From the NCBI GenBank assembly GCA_023159155.1, contig JAJNNX010000018.1:434001-498000 (forward strand): DNA of 64,000 nucleotides, given 5' to 3'. The DNA comes from Ustulina deusta. Taxonomy: Eukaryota; Ascomycota; Sordariomycetes; Xylariales; Xylariaceae. The translations under genes and the position numbers were made by a program. Shown piece by piece: positions 35,695-48,300 of the stretch. Each line of letters begins with the position of its first letter. Within the stretch, counting starts at the first letter, position 1. Below the pieces are notes generated by a model. That model saw nothing but the letters and a program-made list of their open reading frames with translations. It had not been told where the DNA came from and did no database searches.

Positions 35695-37918
35695 TTAGCG
35701 AGCATGCGATTCGGTTCGAAACAATGTATTGGTAGATGGGGGTTGTGTTTATGGGTCATCGAAACTCGGCGTATATCAGTAACATGTCTGACGGCCTCAT
35801 CAACGAACGTGCCGGCCGATTTTGAACGGAACAGACCGATACAGAGGTTTCCTCTGAACGGCTTCCCCATCGGTCACAAGGGCCTATTATTAGTGATTGG
35901 GTCCGGAGCTTCGGGCCCGTATGGGTTTTAATGGGTAGTCAACAGGTTATCGGCTTGACATCGTCCGGGATTATAATATTGCCCTTTCGGTCGCAGGCGA
36001 CGATAACCGCTAGAATCTAAATGTACAACGTTCTATGGAGGCAGCCTCCCGTATGGTCATACACATTTCGTAAATCCAATATTTTTCAGGGAGCGGTCTA
36101 TCCTAAGAAGTGTGCATGTCATTGCATCGGGTATATCACAAAACCTGTAGTCGAAACTCCGATATTTAGGGTAAGGTTATCTGTTCCGCCCTTTGTAATA
36201 TTCTGCCGCTACCGTATCTAGAAAATTGAGTCGAAATTCGTATTGCTTCCTCCCTATCGTATAGTCTTACGAGGTGGACGGATTTTATACGATTCGCGAG
36301 CACTTGGAGGCAACGAATTCCGATTCGTATCACGCTGAACGAGAGCACCATATTTAGCTCGAGGAATCTTAGAGCGGTTCGGTTTCGAGATGTAGGTAAC
36401 ATATGAAAAGTTGCAATCAATCGACGTTGTTGATACGCACGCTGAGCTGTCATCAATCAGGCATCTGCAAAATTTGCCAGCCCTTTAATATTCCAACCTT
36501 ATATTCAACAAACAGAATCCCTCAAAACCCTGTATTATACGCCCCCCCTAAGAGAGGGACTAATCACCCAGAAACAAAAGGTTCTCTCGCAAGGGATATA
36601 TAATCCAACCCAGATGTTTTCTTACGCCCGTATAAGGCAAGGGATACCGAACCTCCGGGTCCTCTTATTGCGATGTTGGACTCTAACTAACCCCTTTGCC
36701 GGGCATAATTCTCCTGTTCTGCGCTCCCTTCCCATCGAGGGAGAAGTTATTTGCAGCCCGTCGCAGAAATGTGAGCATAGTCCGGTCATAGACTCTAGTT
36801 GCCGAAAGTCTGAGCCGGCGGTGGCAAAAGTTGCACTCGTCAGTGGGCACAGCAACATTCAAACGTCCTCCATTCTCCATCTCGGTGAGACAACGGAACA
36901 GGGACCTGCGTTCGGGCGTACTCTGATTGCTCATGCTGTGCTCCCTTGAGCAAGCCACTAATCGATGCCGTTGAGGGTGGCAACAGCTCCGAACACTGTC
37001 TCTCCCGAAGGCGGTGACATGCAGATGCATGGGCTTAGGTATCCCATCGTTGTATTTCCTTTCTGACAGATCTCAAAGAAGTTTGCCGTGCAGTTTCAAT
37101 TCCACGGCGTTTGAAGGGCACTACTTGCGTCATTTGCGGGTAAAGGAGGCCTGCCATTGTCCATCCCCATCACCGTACAGCCTGTATTGGATTTACTGTT
37201 CGGCAGCTGTCGTGCCAATCTAAATTGATTGATTGATCTCCTTGTCGAGTTGCGTTGGCGCTGCCCTTTATCCTCGCGATAATGCAGGCTCCCGTAGGCT
37301 ACGAACATTGGACGTCGGTTGAGAACGACATCCATTGCAACACAGCCACTGCATGAATATCGAATTCTTCATGCCAATACTTGGTTAAGTACTCTGTTTC
37401 TCTGGGACAGCTGTGTCACCCCCCTTTCATATGTATCATGTACCAAGATGAGTTGTGTTACACCCGCGTGGGTGAAATCGACATCAATGACGACGACCTT
37501 GCGCCAGCCTGGTTCTACAGTAGTTTCTTTGTGCCTCTTTCCTCTTCAACATCGTGTTCTGCCAACCTGCACAAAAGACGGTATGTCGGTAGTATGTTTT
37601 TTGTGTTTGCTGAGCCATAGCTGCGCCTGCCTTGGAGTTGTGTCAGGTAGCACATAAACTGCCCGACATCCCATGTTCTTCCCAACGGACATATATACAC
37701 CATCTCATTCTCGCCACCCTAGCAACCACCATTCCGCCATTCACCTACTTTTGTCGCTTTATTGCCGTAACACAGCTTGAAATTTATCTTGCCAACCCAT
37801 TGCCAAGGTGTCTAAATACCTACCTACCTAGGTAGTCATTCGAAAAACCAGCAGAGTCCTCGATACGCGGATCTATACCTATCCTCACAGCACAGAATCA
37901 GGGTCAATAAACCTGTAC
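35695..37918. other. 2.2 kb spacer
   Basis: No supported gene. Short frames on both strands lack motifs. A minus-strand stretch at 36166-36456 is open for 96 codons but resembles no family I know. TACCTAGGTAG words lie near 37820. The right end should be the promoter of the SOD gene. Confidence 0.45.
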
Positions 37919-38913
37919 ATGATGCGTCTGTCCAGCATCCTCTCTCTTTCTGCCATGGGCGCTTGCGTCCTTGCACAGAATTATACAACAGGTGTAGGTA
38001 GTTTTGCAAATCATGAGCGCATTGAAATGATTCCCTTTGCTTATTCTTGTCTATAGCAATTAGGAGATGCAGTCGCCGTCACTAATAACCCCGTTGGGAA
38101 AAAAGCCATCGCTGTGCTCCCAAACAAGCCCTTTTTCACCTCGGGATCTGTGCACGGCAACGTTAAAGGCGCCGTGAAGGTCACCACAGGAGCCAAGGGT
38201 GTCGGTGTCAATTTCGAGGTTACCTTTTCCAATCTGCCCAAAGAGGGCGGGCCATTCAGTGGGCGGTTTTCATTGTTCCGAGTAAAATTATGTATCCGCT
38301 AACATATACGCAGCGTACCACGTTCATGTCGATCCAGTTGATGTTTCAGGCAACTGTACCAATACCCTTGCCCAGTACGTATTTCTGATTGTTCATTCCC
38401 GGTTTTGTATATCTTTAGCCCCGGCGTACTTGCACACTCCTTACCTATCCAATGACGAGCCATGTCCTTACCAGAAGCGGTAGTTGCTAACCCCTGGATT
38501 CTTATAGTCTTGACCCCTTCATCCGTGGCGAGGATCCCGCTTGCAACTCCACTAATCCGGCATCATGTCAAGTTGGAGACCTCAGTGGTAAGTATGGCAA
38601 AATCACGTCGGATCCCTTCAACGCCAAGTTCCACGACGAATTCACCGCCATGAATGAGGGCCCGGGCTCCTACTTTCTCAACCGCAGCATTGTTGTCCAC
38701 TTCGCCAATAAAACGCGCATCACGTGTGCGAACTTCACGGTGTTGCGCTGTTCTGTCGACGATGCTACAGCCACGACGGATGGGTCATGCCAGGATACTA
38801 TAACGCCAACGCCATCCAATCATAACATGACTCCGGTCAACGAGGCCGCCGGCGCATTCTTTGTCAAGAGCTTAGCCCTCCTTCCCCTGCTAGCCATCTT
38901 CCTCGCCTTTTGA
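37919..38913 (+). CDS. GPI-anchored Cu-only superoxide dismutase-like protein
   Basis: Four exons: 37919-37993, 38057-38258, 38314-38374 and 38508-38913, giving 247 residues. The N-terminal signal peptide (LSSILSLSAMGACVLA, cut near residue 20) and a C-terminal hydrophobic tail (SLALLPLLAIFLAF) indicate a GPI-anchored cell-surface protein. The SOD core is present: the copper ligands are the HVH pair at 95 and 97, His113 (in LAHLDP) and His177 (VVHF), with the substrate-guiding Arg183 (NKTR). The zinc-loop histidines of ordinary Cu/Zn SODs are absent; GDLSGKYG lies where one would be. This is as in the Cu-only fungal enzymes (SOD4/5/6 of Candida). N-glycosylation sites are frequent. It probably detoxifies extracellular superoxide. 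The acceptor of intron 1 is uncertain by a few residues. Confidence 0.85.
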
Positions 38914-41900
38914 GAGACACCCAGGTCAAGATTTTACGCATTCATCTTAGCAGAGTACATAGCGGGAAATGGCGAGTCCACATTTCGCACTTGATGAATT
39001 TCCGGCGCTTAGACGGTTGGGTCAAGGCGGGAGAAAATCCCGCCTGCAGGGCCACCGTGGTTGGCTGGCGACTCCCATGCTGTTGACAGAAAATACGGTA
39101 ACGATGGCGGAGCCTGCATGACACTGTATGTAGTACAGTGATGTAAAAAGAGACCACATTTAATAGAAAGGAACACCGGTGTTTGCTTGTACATATGGAA
39201 AGATTGGCGGAACTATAGATTACGACATGAACCCGCACTCGCAAGGTCTCACGTGAAGAATAAAATATGATGCCATGTATCTCAGCACAACTTACAGACG
39301 CTGTATATATATACAATATACATATGCGTGAGTTCGTACAAACGTGCCATATGGGTGGTATTTGAAGTCTGGCTTGCCACATAGGATGAACCTCGAGGCG
39401 GAAATCTGATAGACAAAGCTTGCCAGGCCTGGTCCCGGGCGGGACGGGACGAGGGCTTGCGTCCCGTCATCGGCAGCACGGAAAGCGATTTTCCACCCTA
39501 CGCTCCACGGCCACTGAGGGAGGGAGATCCCCATGCTATCATCACATGCAGCAGCTGGGTCCAACCCCGATAAGGTGCACGCACGGGTGCCTAAGCGGCC
39601 AGGTCCCACTGTGGGCTCTGTGGGCTCAGTGGGCATCAGACCAGGCAATGCTTGCAACCTGCAAACCCCATCAAACTGCCGGGTGATCTCATCAGCAGCA
39701 TCACAGCACTCACCACAGTCACCCCCAATTGATGGTAATTTCACTTGCGTTATTGCCAATAATCATATCATCCTCTCCAAGAGCCAAGCCCCTCCCCATC
39801 TTACGACGCCGATCAATTGCCAGAACGATACACCGTTTCGACCTGCAGGGGTTCGAGCATGCTCAGCATGCTGGACAGCCTGGCACGATCATCACGGCCT
39901 GCCAGTTGCTGTTCCTGCTCCACGTCGCACCGACGACAGCATGCCGACTAGTCTAGTCTCTGCCTGGCCGACCAGCAATGTCCCTCAGTCGGCGACGTGC
40001 TCCACCGCCAGACCGCGTGAAGCGTCGCCTTCACGTGCCACTCGACCGTCGCGCGCCATCGACGAGGCCCGGCTCACAGCAACCCCACCCGCAAGCCCAC
40101 GGCGCCATCTGGTGTCGATGTCGGTACATCTGTACCTCCACGACGCACATATGCTATACTACATGCAGAAACCCAGGCAGACCTTGCCCCCCAACCCCAG
40201 CCTGGGACAGCTGCAATGCTTACGGTCTAGTACCGAGCATCCACTTTCCCGAACGGTCCAGATGACGAGCTTAGTCCAGGCAGGTCAACGAGGGCCCAGA
40301 TAAGACATGTTGCTGCGATCTCGCTATGCTCTATCGTCAGCATCGTTTCTTTTGTTTGGTACTATCGAACGATTCTTGCAACATTTGACCTTTTGCGTCG
40401 CTCCCCCACAAGGCCAGGGCTCGACATGTTCGTAATGGCCATGGTTCATCACTCAACTAGACAGCTTCTATCGATTAGCATCACCCCGCCAGGAACCCAG
40501 CCAGCGCCCAGTGGCAATAGGAGCGGATTCTAGTGTGATTGGCGCTGTATTATTAATTTTGATCCTGAGCCCGCCGACGGACTATTTCGCCATTCGGCAG
40601 ATCGACATCTTTCGACCATATCGTCAAGATATTGGATTCATAGATGGCACGCTCGAGGTATCTAACCCTTAGATTAGCTTCACATAGAAGATGGGTATAG
40701 GTACCTACCTATATGCCGTGCCTAGCCCTGTCTAGCGCACGTTACGACCTCATCGAAGCCAAGGTTGAGCTTGAGCTTGATGTAACACACCATGCATAGC
40801 AAATGCGAGGACTGACTTCCGAGATCCTCTCACGTCGCCGCATGCGTGTCGGCTCACCTGAATCGGCTAGGGACGAGCTCATATTCGACCTACCAACTTC
40901 AACGAGATTAGTCCACGTCAGTCCAATGTCCAATGCATTCGTGCAATGCGGGGACCTGCATTCAATGGTACTCACGGCGTGTCCCTATCGCAATTCACAC
41001 GAGTCAGAGATTGACAGACAAGGCAGAGGTAGTGATTAGGATCAGCTTATCAGGGTATGGGTACAAATTCTACCAATAAAGGGCCGACCTCAATGGTACC
41101 AAAAGTCAAAACCGACGGCAACAGGATCTGTTATGGCCAGGGGTCGTGCATTATACAGCTGTCTAACGGCACTGGCCTGATTAATGGGCCTCGTGAGGAG
41201 TCCTCCCCGTCCAATGACGAGCCGTAAAGGCTATGCGTTGGGGCCCTCCCAACTTGGGTTCTGCGACCTTAGTGAGATGCTAGCAATATTTCTGCACCAA
41301 CCTTGCGAGGATCTGGGGTTAGAGCAGCAATAGGACGCCTCCTATACGGCTACCATTGCCTTGGGATGCTGCTGCACAGTCCGTGCCACATCTCTAACAC
41401 TTGCTCATCATCATTACATCTCGACGCGGCAGTCATCGTGCTTGCGCCTTACGATGATACGAATACACCAGCCCTTCTTTCCAAGCTTTCTCCTCTGTGG
41501 TACACGTGGTTTTCACCTGTTGTCTTCAACCATGAAGAGCCACCCGTCTATGGCCTGCCTGGAACCCGGAAAGGCTATCAATGAAACCAATCACCTCAGC
41601 ACATCACACCAATCACGAGGAGTCCATCAGGTGTTGAGTCCCTCGAGCTATAGTCCAGGCATGAAAGCTTGGTCATTCAGCCCGATAGAGAAGCAGTCCC
41701 CTACGATCATTCCTTAAAACGGAAAACGGCATCTCAATCAGGCTTGGTTCTGTCTACTGCCGACGTCAAGGTTGTATTTGCACTCAAGAGATGCAGCGAG
41801 ACTGTGCAACCAACCCTGGGGCGAACCACTTAAGGTGATGTCCAGGCTCGTGACACATGCGAGCCAATCGCTAGTCCTGAACGTAAGCGGGCCCTATCGT

Positions 41901-43303
41901 CATACGGAGTTACATCAGTTGCTCGGAGGCTCTCAAATGCGCCTTTGGGCAAAGTCATATCACTTTGGAACTGTTGTTGTAGGAAACTCGTCTGGATTCC
42001 ATGCGCCAGATTGGTACGCCATCCATTCAACAGTCACCTCAACCCACCAACGAGAGGGCGTCTGCCACTTGGCGTGGTGGGCGCAATACAATGACACCTC
42101 GATTCGAATAACTGCCTTGCTAGGCTTGATGGGGTTGTCGGTGGCCTCAGTGGTACGCCTTCATGGTTCAACGGTCCTTAGCTCCGCATGAACTAAGTGG
42201 GATAACAAGCATAGTTTTCCCAAATGTTCCCATCGCCATCCTAGATAGAGGAGAAGAAGAAAATATTTTTCCTTGGAAGTTTCGCTTTTGGAAATAATGG
42301 TCGTTAGCTAGCATCCATATGCTCAGCTATATCCACGAGACCAGCCCATCTCGACCCCTACTCAATATTTCCAAGGGCGTCAGAATATGGATAGACACCT
42401 AGTCTCGGTCAACTTATGTCAACCGGTTAAAGCTACACCCACTCGGAAGAGACCCCGAAGACAAGGTGTTGGCTAATGGAGGTGAAGCCTCTCGTCCGTC
42501 CAATAACCTTGGGAACTTCAGACACTCGGCTCGAGGTAGGGTGGGATGACGATGCTCCGCCTTGTCCGCGGTCCTGTCAGCTTCACACCTGAAGGAACAC
42601 CGGGTGCTAATGGGGTTAGTGTCTAGACTGTGTGGATGTTTGTTGCGATCATCTTCTGTTTGTCCCTCTGTGACTCGAACCACTTCCCGCGTCACCCTTC
42701 AGCGAATAGGATGCTGACGTTATCTATTTAGTGGTCTGAATGGGATTCATTACACAACCGATATATCGTAGACCGGTTGTGACAACCAACCGTGCATGAT
42801 AATCCACCACCTCAAAGTGACATCTAGTGATATCCTTGTGCGTCACATCGGATCGGTGCAAAGTGGTCAAGGGGCTCATAGCTGAGTAATAGCTAGCTCC
42901 GAAGACTATCTACTGTCTCTACTGTACAGTAGTCGAGGGACTTATCACCTAGTTTCCTTGTTAGCTATTATTTATTCCTTTAAATAGTCTTGGTTGGTCC
43001 ACCGCGCTTTTACACAATTGTCTTTGTGATCCTATTATCCATCACAAGGCTAGACTAAAAAAAGTGTTACCTACGCTAAAGACCATTCCATGTGGCCCTG
43101 AATCTCGGCAGGAAACAAGACATTGATTCAAGTCGCACACTTCTATTTACCCCCGTGCCTTTTAATGTTGCCTTTGTTTTCGTCTGAATCACGGAACTGC
43201 AATCAGCATACATAAAGTTCACTGCCCTTATTTTAACAGACAATTAATAGCATTGTGTCGTCACCTCCCATTCCTTTCCCCTCATTTTCCCAACCCCCTA
43301 AAA
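38914..43303. other. 4.4 kb gene-free spacer
   Basis: No gene is supported. The part 39420-40300 is GC-rich and has long overlapping open frames on both strands (256 codons + and 155 codons -) without recognisable motifs. The part at 42778-43046 resembles a solo LTR but has no matching flanking duplication. The last 100 bp are pyrimidine-rich and lead into the next gene. Confidence 0.45.
43261..43303 (+). promoter_or_regulatory. Pyrimidine-rich leader of the Moco-sulfurase-like gene
   Basis: A C/T-rich stretch directly before the ATG at 43304, as is common in core promoters and leaders of filamentous fungi. No TATA box is obvious. Confidence 0.35.
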
Positions 43304-45314
43304 ATGACGACCGCTGCATCGAAAGAGTACAATTCTGACGTTGAGGCTCTACGACAGGTTAGTATTTCTTGTTCCTCCTTACTTATCCATTTCTGATATT
43401 CCAACGGAGGAATTACATCTCGTTATTTCATAACTCATCGCTACTCTTGTCACGGACGTAACACTTCGGGGCATACGCTGACCATAACGCGAAATAGAAG
43501 GAGTATCCTCATATGCGCGAGGGTAAAATATAATGTCTAATGAAACCCTCTATAATCCACCTTCTAACCCGAGCTAGGCGTCTATCTCGATCATGGCGGT
43601 GCAACAATCTATGCAAGATCCCTCGTAGAGGGGTTTGCATCGAAGATGGTCACAAGCCTATATGGCAACCCACACTCGGAGAATTCTCCTGCAAGACTAT
43701 CCGGCGATATTGTCGATCAAGTTCGTGAGAAGATGCTCAACTTCCTCGGAGCAAGCTCAAAAGATTTTGATCTCATATTTGTCGCAAATGCCACGGCCGC
43801 AGTGAAGCTTGTAGCAGACTGCTTTAGAGATCTTGGGGAGAAAACTAAAGATCGCAAGTTCTGGTATGGCTATCATAAGGATGCTCACACCAGCATTGTT
43901 GGTGTGAGGGAGCTCACATACGGACAATTTCATTGCTTCGAAAACGATCAAGAAGTCGAAGAATGGCTTCAATACCCAGAGAATGCATTCACCAATCGTC
44001 CCAACCCAAACGGGCTCGGCTTATTTGCGTATCCCGGCCAATCCAATATGACTGGGAGGAGGTTACCTCTATCGTGGTCATACCGAACACGCCACTCCGA
44101 GTCCCTTCAGAACACATACACACTACTAGATGCCGCCGCACTTGCCATGACATACCCAATGGAGAATATCTTCCAGGATCCTGATCGAGCCCCCGACTTC
44201 ACGTGCTTCTCCCTGTATAAGATATTCGGCTTTCCCGATGTAGGGGCATTAGTCGTCCGAAAGGAGTCAGGTCATATCCTCACCCTCCGCAAATACTTCG
44301 GTGGGGGCACAGTCTCCATGGTTGCCACCTTTGGTGACACCCCATGGCATCGATCGAAGGGCCTTCAAGTGCCCACGTACAAGCTCCACGAAGGCCTCGA
44401 AGACGGGACGCTACCGTTTCACAGCATACTTGCCCTTGGCGAGGCGATCGACGTGCATCTGAGGCTTTACAGATCTATGAGAACAATCTCTGCACACACA
44501 TCTTACCTGATCGACCAATTATATCGCGGCATGGTTGGACTACGCCATGCCAACGGGAGGCCTGCATGTCATATCTATTCTGAGAACAGGGACTTCAGTA
44601 ATCCGAGCAAACAAGGCTCGGCTATCGCCTTCAACATGATTCTTTCGAGTGGAGCCTACATCTCGTACACGGATGTGGAACGTATAGCGAACAGGGCTGG
44701 TTTCTATATCAGATCTGGAGGTACAACCCGACCCTTTTAGCGCGTAGTGGCGTACACACAATAGCTTACATCAGCATAGGCGTCTGCAATCCTGGTGGGA
44801 TCTTTTCCCTACTAGGCTACGAACCGTGGATGACCGAACGCGCGCTCTCAGCTGGCCACCATTGTGGCTCGAATGGGATTTCTGTCCTTCACGGGCTCCC
44901 CACAGGGTAAGTTAGCTCAGCCCCCCCACCCTATCCAGGGGAGTTTCTAAAGCCCAGTTGCGTCATTGCAGTATCGTCCGCGCAAGCGTCGGGGCGATGT
45001 CCACGAGGCAAGACATCGATTCATTCCTCGACTTCCTACGCTCCACATTCCTCGACACCGCCGACAAGGAAAGTATTCCGTTATCAGCGGCTTCGACCCT
45101 ACGCTCGTTCCCGTCTGACGCCACGCTCGGGCGACCCAGCACCCTCGAGCCTATCATCGACATCCTCCCCGAATCGCACAAGCTCGAGCGCGAAAAGCCT
45201 CGAACCCGCCGCATACCGATCTTCTCACACCTGAGACGTGCACCCAAGCCCGGGGTGAGGTCGTCGTCTCTCCCCGCGAAGAATCTGACGGCCGGGTTGC
45301 CTATCATCAGGTGA
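43304..45314 (+). CDS. Molybdenum-cofactor-sulfurase-like PLP enzyme (no MOSC domain)
   Basis: Five exons: 43304-43357, 43498-43522 (25 nt), 43578-44720, 44780-44906 and 44972-45314, giving 563 residues. The fold is NifS-like aminotransferase class V. It opens with GVYLDHGGATIYA and LYGNPHSENSPARLS, continues with FVANATAAVKLVAD and SNMTGRRLPLSW, and places the PLP lysine at Lys241 in LYKIFGFP. The persulfide-type cysteine Cys410 lies in SGGVCNPGG, formed only by splicing. In Mocos, Hxb and ABA3 this domain makes a Cys persulfide and passes the sulfur to the Mo cofactor held by a C-terminal MOSC domain. Here the protein ends after about 150 more residues (basic and Ser-rich) with no MOSC domain visible. 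It could act with a separate partner or be a paralogue with another target. Confidence 0.85.
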
Positions 45315-48300
45315 CTCCGCGACTATACCCAATTTAGCACAAGGATTGTTCATATCACGGTCCAATCAGGATTTCCCCTGGATATTCATAAAGGCCATTA
45401 ATTAGTATGCTTTTTTCACGTAGTGTATGTATGTGTATGTATCTCGGTAATGGGCGGCTGGCTGCGTGCCATTCTATCAAGGGGTTCGGGAGGCGGTATT
45501 ATTCGGTTGATTCTATTTTTTATATATATCTCCTTTGTTTTACCTATACCATTATTTCGATTACTGAAAAGAAAGACGCTTGTATCATCGTGAAAAAAAT
45601 AGTAATGAGATGTATATGTATGACACATGACGTGTGGCTCGGAGCCATATACTGTTCAGGTCATCAAATCCGGGTGTAGTCGGACGCGAAGGATGCGGGC
45701 ACACAATAATTAGTATGGTAAGAAACAAAACAAAAAAACACAGTCAGATCAACCCAATATTGTATGCTGTGTTCCCTCCTGCTCGACTAGCCTCCCACCC
45801 CCTTCCTCCCCTCCATGTCATCATCCAGGGGGTAGGAGCTGTATGACTTGCGTCTCCGTCACATAGATTGCGCCCGGCTACTTTTTTCAGGGCATGTGCT
45901 TGTCCGCGTATCTCATTGAGTCTTGAGCTTATGTGGCCTCTCGAATCTTTGTTAGACGGATAGATGCTCCGAATCGATGCACAGACGCACCCACGCAACG
46001 CCACTTGGCCCGGATCTGGGCATAGTGTATCTTTCGTGTGCGTAAGCAGGCAAGAAACTGTTGGGCGCGTAGTGGCGTGTGCTTAACATAGGGCTGTCGG
46101 AGTCGGGACTATCTGCCCGGGTTTTTTGGTCCGTGGACCGCACCGTAGATCATGGGCCGTCTTACTGATCATTATGTTTTATGTTTTATGTTTTGATATC
46201 GATGCAGCTCCAAACCTTTGGAAAGGAGAATCACATGAATGATATCCTTTAAACGAGTCTTGGGGATTGGCTACCCTGAGTGATCTCTACGAAAAAAAGA
46301 ATGATTCATAGGATGTTGTACGGAAGGTCTGCGCGACCACAACCCACGCGAAGGTCTCGGTGAGGCTATTCAGCCCTCGCTAATCTCAGACATATTCACG
46401 GCCATTGGGAGTTAGCAAGCCCGATGGAGTTGTATATAGAGACCTAAGGCCAGCCTGAGATACCGGAGGGCTTCGGAATGGGCCATACGGACCTTGGCGA
46501 CCTTAGTAGATTATTGCAATATTGAGACCTATCTCCAAGCCTTTATCTAAGCCCTTGTTATATAGGAGGATAGGACGTCGACGTCGAATTCTATGGCCGC
46601 AACGCATAGCCTCGTCGCTCAATTATCCTCCTATATATTGTAATTCACATCCCCTCTGTAAGTCTATTAGGGGGAAGGAGAAGGGGAGAAAAAAAAAGGA
46701 TCATCAAATGGTTGTATCCCCAGTGCATGTTTTGCTTACGATAATTACCTGATAGGCAGGAAAAACAAAACGTCCCAAGAGTTTTATGTGTATCGCATAG
46801 TTATCTCTATCCCCTTGATTGAGTCGGGATAAACACTCGTCTAGACTGGATAGTTACTTGACTGAAACATACTATCGGGTAATTAACGACACGGTTAAAA
46901 CATAATACTATCGAGTCCATGGGTCTCGAAGCAAGAGGCATGATAGGAGAATATCATATCAGTCAGGGTATGCACTGAATTGTGTATCCCAGGTATCCGA
47001 AGCTGGGGCTACGTACCCTGAGCGAATCATCATGTTTTTCCCTAATTACTAGAACAAATAATGGAAGCCTCCTAGGCTGAAGACCGGAAGTATTCTCAAT
47101 ACACACCCGGACTAATGGCATCTATGGAGGTAATAATATCCGAAGGAATACTAGTACATAATGTATGCTAATCTCCCAACTACTACCTCATACCACATCG
47201 TCCTTGCTGGCAGTTTGTATTCTTTACTGGACTCTGCTAGGGCCCCCTTTCGAGTTCATTGAAAGTTGTAAGACATAAAGGAAGAAACGTAGGCCTTGCC
47301 ATAAGCCCAAAATATGCGTAATTTATTAAAGACGCCATGTATATACTGGTTTTTCTGTTGAATTTATTGGTGACTCTCTGAACAATGACTTTGCGCTTCT
47401 GCCATCCTTTCCATATGCCGCCATAAAACTATCAGATGATTGGTCTAAGCCGTCATATATTGATTCCAAGTCAGATATTATTTCCGTCTGGATCATATTT
47501 GCCTTGCTAAGACGTTTTGATAGACCGGGCGGTTAAAGACGGTGATGGCATACCCCTGAATATGTTCGTGTATCAGGTACACGGCTGCGAAGCTTGGAAA
47601 AGGCAGCGCAGTGTCGACCGCAACAAAGCCGGGACATGCGAACCAGGGATATGGTCATATCACCACGTGTAGATATATAATGTTTGGGATGATATCGTTC
47701 TATCCTAGAGGGCAATTAATCTGGAACTATACTAATAACAAAACAAGGAGAGAAATGTGGAGAGCACAGTAGGCGAGAAGGGTAGTCGGCTCTTCATAGA
47801 GTAGACATAAAGGGATTATGGCGTAGTTCTAGCTTGTATTCGCTGGACCTACTCACGGTCTCGCGATCCGCATCCCGAAAAACTTCGCTATCTGTAAATT
47901 AAATAGAGTGTAGAGAGGCTTAACAAAGCCGTAGTCTGTGACAGTTAGTACATAGGCGAGCCATGTCCCGCGGCGTGAAGGACATGATTACTCGCTTTAT
48001 GATGCATAGCGAGGAACGCGCATACGAACGTCGAACCTTCCCGGTCCAGTATTGTCAGGCTGACTCAAATAGCCGTATTGGGCTATATCTGGGCACTCGA
48101 AAGAGAGTGCATTCCAAAGATATGTGAATCGTCGCGTGTGGCATCACAGCACCAAAGAATGTGGTTTCAGATATGGGCGAATTAGGAGCAACGGTGGCTA
48201 TTCAACAATAAGAAGAGAGCGTGGGACTATTGTCCAATAACGCTGCCCCAGGGCTAATAAAATTGACCACGTGCTCGATGTCTTGCATTAGAGCCAGACA

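Noticed and set aside
36166..36456. 96-codon minus-strand open frame that looked like a transposon fragment
   Set aside because: No transposase or reverse-transcriptase motif can be identified in any frame.
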